Of a stretch of 64,000 nucleotides of DNA, positions 58,601-64,000 are shown in pieces (position 1 is the first letter of the stretch; every line of letters starts with the position of its first letter). The notes under the pieces were generated by a model. That model was not told the DNA's origin. It saw only the letters and a program-made list of their open reading frames with translations, and did not search any database. The stretch comes from Dromaius novaehollandiae. Taxonomy: Eukaryota; Chordata; Aves; Casuariiformes; Dromaiidae. Where the stretch lies: contig NC_088130.1 in assembly GCF_036370855.1 (NCBI RefSeq), forward strand, positions 14,599,543 to 14,663,542, given 5' to 3'. Made by a program: the position numbers and the translations under genes.

Positions 58601-59355
58601 AGATGGATATTGACAGAGTTGGAGTTCTTTGGTATTCAGGAAGGGCAGGGCTCTTAAATTTTTACAATGTTAAAATTCTTTTAATCTTTCTACTACTTTC
58701 CTCACTCCAGTACTTGTCTTATATCTATTTGTGAAACTACACTTGCTCTAAACTAATCAGCAGTAAGTTAATATGAATTAAATTTCAGGTCCTGAGCACC
58801 ATGCTATGAGACAACTCGGAGTAGCACACTACTGTTAGTATATCATATAACATACTAGTATATTATGGGCTAGTAAAATGGCATGGAAGAATGAAAGCTT
58901 AAAACTCTGGCTCATGTATCTGCAGGGAATTCTGCTGCAAAGTCCACAGCCGCAAAGCCAGAGAACAGGTAGGGGCCTAAGCAGTACTTTCACAGGAGCA
59001 GATAAGATAAACTACCATCATTGCTGATTACTGCCAGCAACACAGAGAAAGCATAGGAGAATAATGTTGCATGACCTTAGAAAAAGCGTGCCTATGGGAG
59101 GCAATAACAAGGCTCTTTGGTCCAGAGCTTCTGCAAGTGCAGAAAGGTTCAGGCCATCAGAAAAGGAACTATACTGATGCTGACCAGCTCTTCTTCACTC
59201 TTTGTCTGCTAGATCTGACAGTTGTAATAATACCCTGGTTAATAACTATAGGAAATAATTCTACCCAGAACACAAGCATTAAGAATATGTTAGGTTATGT
59301 GGTTAAAGGCTAATCTCCATAAACACAAAGGGGCAGAGGAACAATGACAGGCATT
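55624..59355. other. Unique AT-rich sequence, no gene seen
   Basis: I see no supported gene. A 108-codon minus-strand open stretch at 58021-58347 and an 80-codon plus-strand one at 59071-59313 show no family features. Confidence 0.5.
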
Positions 59356-60395
59356 TCATAATATTCCTGCTGTGGAAGAGGGCCTGCATAACTTTGATTT
59401 TCAGCAGTGTTGACAAAATAAGGGGAAATAATAACTTTTGCAGCCCTCGATACCCAACACTTGGGGAAGGCTGCTTGGTTTCATGGGTAAAAAATTTAAG
59501 GAGTCTATGAAACGACTACTCAGGCTGGGGACTTCTATGCACATGAGTTGATCGCCTTGGGTGATTAACTGCATGCCCATTTTTCCTTCAGAAGGTGGAT
59601 AGCAATGAAGTAGCCATCATAGCCTTTGACGATATGCGCTAGGAAACTGTGGCCCAGAAACTTTGTGTCCATAAACAACTGAATAAAGTCCACGAAGCAT
59701 GTGGACTCCCATTCTCCAGTTTTCCTTTCCTCCCCTTCTTATTCATCCCAAGGGGCATCCGGCACTAACTCCATGGCAAAAATGCAATTTGGGACACATG
59801 TCCTGGTTTCCTGCATAACATTCCATGTCTAGAAAATATAGCCCTGCCCTGCATCTGGATTTTTGATCACGGGCATGAAGCGCTGGTGCTGGTTTACGTT
59901 ACAGAGCTGCTCATAGCACGTTCCACACTTCCAGCCTTTGCATTTGTGATGCTTTTCCACATAGGCCTTGCACTTCTCACAGAACATCATAGCCAAACAA
60001 TCACATTATTTTTTAATAGCCAGGGCCTTGTGCCTCTGTAAACATTCCCCAGACCTGCACAGCAGTCTGCAGCTAGGGCACCTTATCCTTGTCCCCAAGT
60101 TAACTGTACAGTTGTGTGACAAGCAGAGCTGGCAATAATATTTACAGCTATGCCATGGTTATAAAATGTCTGACAAAGCTCACAAAAGTTTCTCGTCCCA
60201 AGTACATTCCTAAAATCCTTTAACACCATAATAATGTTCATCGTGTAAAAGGAGGAAACAGGTCTTAGGATAGCTAAGACTGTCCTTTGGCTTAAAAGTC
60301 CCCCAGCTTTTTTTCCCCTCAGATGGGAGGATGACACATATATAAACATGTAGCAGATCCTCAAGGGGCTTTCACTCAGCGTGACCTTCGTATAC
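59356..60395 (-). pseudogene. Polinton DNA polymerase B, copy B fragment
   Basis: It closely matches 52705-53665 (more than 90% by eye): the same zinc-finger-like and exonuclease I segment (about 59830-59990) and the LRICYMFIYVSS-like segment near 60330-60365. It lacks the exonuclease III part and the 26-bp minisatellite. Between about 60390 and 60780 it is shorter than copy A by roughly 1 kb. Confidence 0.8.
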
Positions 60396-61210
60396 ACAGA
60401 CCACCCAGTTGTTTGTCATGTAGCTCTCTTGCTCCACTTAAGAATTCTGCATGTCAGATCCCTCGCTCCTGTAAGTGCTGTGAGACTCCCAGCAAAGCAG
60501 AGATTATTGTCACTGTTATTTAGATCAGTTATTATTTAGATCAAGTGACTTTTTTTTGTTTATAATTTTAGAATGGGGGCTAGAACTGTAGGGTTCTGCG
60601 TACCCCACCCCCAATGGCTTTTTCTTTCTTTGACTGCTGCAGGCCTGGACAGGAAAACGAACAGTACACTTCTGTCTTCTCCCTCCTCAGTCAGTCAGCC
60701 AGAGCGTTTCAAAACGCTCTATAAGGTCATCACTGACCTAAGGATAAGGAAACACTTATAGCACAAGCCTGTGGCTGAACCTGCTTTTACTTTACTTAAT
60801 TACTTACTTACTTTTTACTTTTATTTAATTACTTTCTCTTCACACTTAGACTTTAAGTATTCATTTTATTGTCTCTTATATCTCTCTTTCACATTTTATA
60901 TATAGTCGTTTTTATAGGTGGTTCTGTTCTGGGGGAGGGCTTCCTGTTCTGACACAGTTCTGGGTAAACCGGAAGGGGTGGCTGGTCCTGCCAGCCAATC
61001 ACAGGGAAGTCTGTGAACATGTGCGGTATGACGTTTTACGAAATGGTGACCGCCGGGGCAAAAAGAGTTGGCGTACACAGACCATGTGACCAGACGAGGG
61101 GAGGGCTTTCCGAGGCAAGTGGGACATGTGACTGCCAGTAGAGGTGGGGCTTGCATCAGATTTTGGGGGGCATGACTTCTCATCTTGGATAAAAGTTGGC
61201 CTTATACTAC
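60396..61210 (+). mobile_element. Polinton terminal region, copy B end
   Basis: A segment matching 54885-54940 (ACCTAAGGATAAGGAAACAC) is followed by the ACTTTTATTTAATTACTTTC block also seen at 44425. One CCAAT/AAATGG module comes next, then the end TTGGCCTTATACTAC. A CR1 begins exactly there. Confidence 0.65.
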
Positions 61211-62203
61211 CTGGAGGCCAGTAAGAACTGGAATACCACAGGGGTCTATCCTAAGACCTGCCCTCTTTAGGATCTCAACCAATGACCTGGAGGAGGCAAC
61301 AGAACACACTGTCGTCAGTCAAGTTTTCAAATGAAACCAAATGAGGTGACCAGTTGACATGCTTGAGGGCAGGGCTGCCATTCAGAGGGATCTAGGCGAG
61401 CTGGAGGAATGGGCTGACAGGAACCTCAAATTCGACAAAGACAAATGCTAAGACCTGCACCGGGGAAGGAAGAGCCCCTGGCAATGATACAGGCTGGGAA
61501 TTGACAGGCTGGGGAGCAGCTCTGCTGAAAAGGACTTGGCCGTCTTGGTAGACAGCAAGCTGAACACGAGCCAGCAATGTGCCTTTGTGGCAAAGAAGGC
61601 CGACAGCATCCTGGGCTGCATTAGGCAGAGTGTTGCCAGCAGGTCGCGGGAGGTGATCCACCCTCGCTACTCAGCACTGGTGAGGCCACATCTGGAGTAC
61701 TGTGTCCAGTTCTGGGCTCCCCAGTACAAGAGAGACATGGACATACTGGATCGAGTCCAGCAAAGGGCCACAAGGACGATTAAGGGACTGGAGCATCTCT
61801 CACATGAGGAGAGGCTGAGAGAGCTGGGACTGTTTATCCTGGAGAAGAGAAGGCTTGGGGGGAGGGGGGGAAATGTTATCAATGTGTGTATAAATATCTG
61901 ATGGGAGAGTGTGACAAAGATGGGGCCAGACTCTTCTCAGTGGTGCCCAGTGAAAGGACAAGAGGCAATGGACACAAATACATGAGATTCCACTTAAACA
62001 TAAGAAAAAACTTTTTTACAGTCAGGGTGGTCAACCACTGGAACAGGTTGCCCAGTCGCTGAGTCTCCATCCTTGGAGATTTTTCAAAACCCAACTGGAC
62101 ATGGTCCTGAGCAACCTGCTCTAGCTGACCCTGCATTGAGCAGGAAGGTTGTACTAGATGAACTCCAAAGGTCCCTTCCAACCTCAACTATTCGATGATT
62201 CTA
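61206..62203 (+). mobile_element. CR1 LINE, 5'-truncated
   Basis: It starts at CTACCTGGAGGCCAGTAAG in the RT and runs through the RT tail (open 61536-61901: [19 protein letters not shown]) to the CR1 end (CAACTATTCGATGATTCTATGAG). The catalytic box is not recognisable; the region around 61320 is degenerate. Confidence 0.9.
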
Positions 62204-63764
62204 TGAGATGAAAAGACAGAAACAGTCAAAATCCATGGGAAGAGAACAACTGATAGCTGGGGCATGATTCAATGTCTGTCTTCAGTGTGCTGCTTGTGGG
62301 GATGGATTAAGAGCACCTCCCTCCTCCTCTTGTTTTCCCCTTCAATTCTAACACCCAGATCACCTTGCAAGAGCAGATTGCCAGTGTTAATTCAAAATAA
62401 TGCAAGAACATGAAGGAATAGCTTTATAGAAACACAGCCCAGGTTTCTGTTTTAACGAGAAAATAATTATATACTTGCCTTGTAGGCCTCACAGTCGCTA
62501 CGAAACTGAGGTAGGATAACAGTGGTTAACATATGCAGAAAGCCAAGTTCTGTCAAATTGATTGAATGACATGACAAGAATGCCACTTTTTGGTTGCCAA
62601 ACAAATCAATGTTATTGCATTTTCCTTCACATAATGTTGATAATGAACAAGATGAAGTCAAAACTTGCAGCTTTTTAAACCAGTAATTGTTCAGGAAACC
62701 TGCACTGTAACCCCAAACTGGTTCTAATCTCAAATTCTAATGCTTAACTGTTTTTGCAATATGCAATTTCATTAAAACCAGTCTTTGCCCTGAGAAAGGA
62801 TTGGATTGTTTCTTTTGTGAATATAAAGTTAACTCTGAAATAGTGTTCCTTTGTTGCATTTGATATATTTATATATACACATAGATACACATCTAAGTTT
62901 GGCAGCATGCATATGAAATAACAAAAGGGCAAGTAAATTGTATAGCACTACTGTTTTCATAGCGCTGCTGAGAATGAGTGTCCATAATTTCTGGGAGAGA
63001 AAAACACTGCTTGGTGGAAAGCTTAGCTGTCCTGAACCTGATACATGCAAATATTCTTATTGCAGGGGGTGAAGGCAAATGCTTACAATGGATTGCAAGG
63101 TGGCTCCTCCTCATCACCACATCTGCTTTCTAGGAGAGTGATTTAATATTCACTACAAAGGCTGAGAGGTGATGGTGGCAGTAAGAGAGGATGAGGCGAA
63201 TGTGAGGGAATATCCAGTGATGAGTGATTAGCATTAAAGATGTGACTTCCAATGTGGTGTCTGATTATTTTCACTTACAATAGAGAGGGGAAAAAAATGA
63301 CCTCCAGGTTAAAAAAAAAAAAATAGCACGTTCCTTACAAGGGACCCCAGAACTACTGACAATGCCCTTAGCCCTGGACAACTACCTGCCCCTGTAGAGA
63401 CTTGTAACAGAAATATTAAAATTGGTATGAATGCCATAGAGAATGGAAATATGTGTGTGTGAAAGCACCAGAAGAAACAGCAGAATAAGGGTTAAAAGGA
63501 TGGCCTGCACTGATGACAAAGGACACTGTTCCCAGCAGTAACGCTGAGGAATGTGCTGTTTCCATCAAGCCCACGAGGTCTGTGCTCTGATAAGACCCCA
63601 GCACGGATGGCTCATCAGCAGAAGACCCTGCACTCTGACAGCAGGAGGATGGCAACATGGTTACAGTACATCACAGATGACATTCTCTCTCCCGTTAGCC
63701 CAACAGAAAGACCAACTGTAGCAAAGGACCACCCGATAACAACTATTGACTTCTAAAGGGTGCA
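62204..63764. other. Unique sequence, no gene seen
   Basis: No coding pattern or known repeat was recognised beyond an A-rich run at about 63309-63322. Confidence 0.5.
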
Positions 63765-64000
63765 AAGAGAGCAAACAGACACAGCAGTTGGCACAGCAGT
63801 TTGCACAGAAGGGGACCAGCAACTCTGCTCAGAACAGGATGCACATCCTCAGCAACGGTGACGATGCGCCACAGGGCATGGTCCCCAGCAGCCGTTGGAG
63901 CAACTGATCCTGTAACATCCGAGACCTTGACCCAGACGGAGCTGCAGAATGACCTCTGCAGGTCTCAGGATGCAGGGAGTGCCTGGGGCCTCTTGCCAAG
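63765..64000 (+). mobile_element. CR1 LINE 5' end, runs off the window
   Basis: It starts AGAGAGCAAACAGACACAGCAG, as at 1498, and matches the reverse complement of 47895-48090. It is the 5' UTR and the beginning of ORF1; the rest lies outside the window. Confidence 0.85.

Noticed and set aside
58021..59313. Open stretches of 108 and 80 codons in unique DNA
   Set aside because: No motif, no splice context, AT-rich; they look like chance ORFs.
1..64000. tRNA, rRNA, CRISPR or bacterial-type operons
   Set aside because: None seen; the sequence is eukaryotic and repeat-dominated.

Overview
The window looks like a gene-poor, transposon-rich stretch of a sauropsid (reptile or bird lineage) genome. 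A crocodilian is my best guess and a turtle the main alternative. The reasons are abundant CR1 LINEs with the octamer-like 3' end (CCTTCCAACCT...ATTCTATGA), Polinton/Maverick remains, and a young class II retrovirus beside older ones. No host gene can be named. One CpG-rich block (about 33.8-34.95 kb) has splice-site-like signals and may hold exons of a minus-strand gene.

Layout. 1-1497 unique. 1498-3996 CR1 (+) with an internal deletion. 4000-6370 a decayed retroviral region with Env-like pieces, interrupted by a 1,719-bp solo LTR (6371-8089, 4-bp target duplication GCAA). 8171-8743 a second LTR-like repeat, with an inverted copy at 49138-49775. 8762-10890 CR1 (-) with esterase and endonuclease parts. 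13197-13822 a possible solo LTR. 15205-17520 two CR1 pieces and a 476-bp element with TGTCAGGG/CCCTGACA ends. 20290-24073 a TG/CA-rich minisatellite split by a CR1 (-).

24151-30376 is an almost complete betaretrovirus-like provirus. Its two 377-bp LTRs differ at 4 sites (1.06%). It has a 6-bp target duplication ACGAGT, a tRNA-Lys-type primer site, gag, dUTPase-protease and pol, but no env. It sits inside the 3' end of a CR1, which itself sits in the minisatellite. 36093-44344 is an older provirus of another lineage (LTRs about 5% different by eye). Its gag, protease, RT, RNase H, integrase and env are all recognisable and all broken.

44345-61210 holds several Polinton/Maverick (adintovirus-like) remains. 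These are a basic capsid-associated ORF and a truncated major capsid gene (45.5-46.6 kb), two copies of a protein-primed DNA polymerase B gene (52.3-55.05 and 59.36-60.4 kb, minus strand), and four terminal-repeat blocks. The terminal blocks carry repeated CCAAT and AAAATGGC modules. CR1 copies are interleaved throughout, and a new CR1 5' end begins at about 63765 and runs off the window.

All coding material that can be identified is mobile-element or viral in origin. All of it except possibly the 53-codon CpG-island exon is interrupted by stops, frameshifts or truncation, so none is likely to make a full protein. The interest lies in the nesting history, the env-less provirus with its frameshift site and twin hairpins, the unusual second Env, and the Polinton capsid/polymerase remains.
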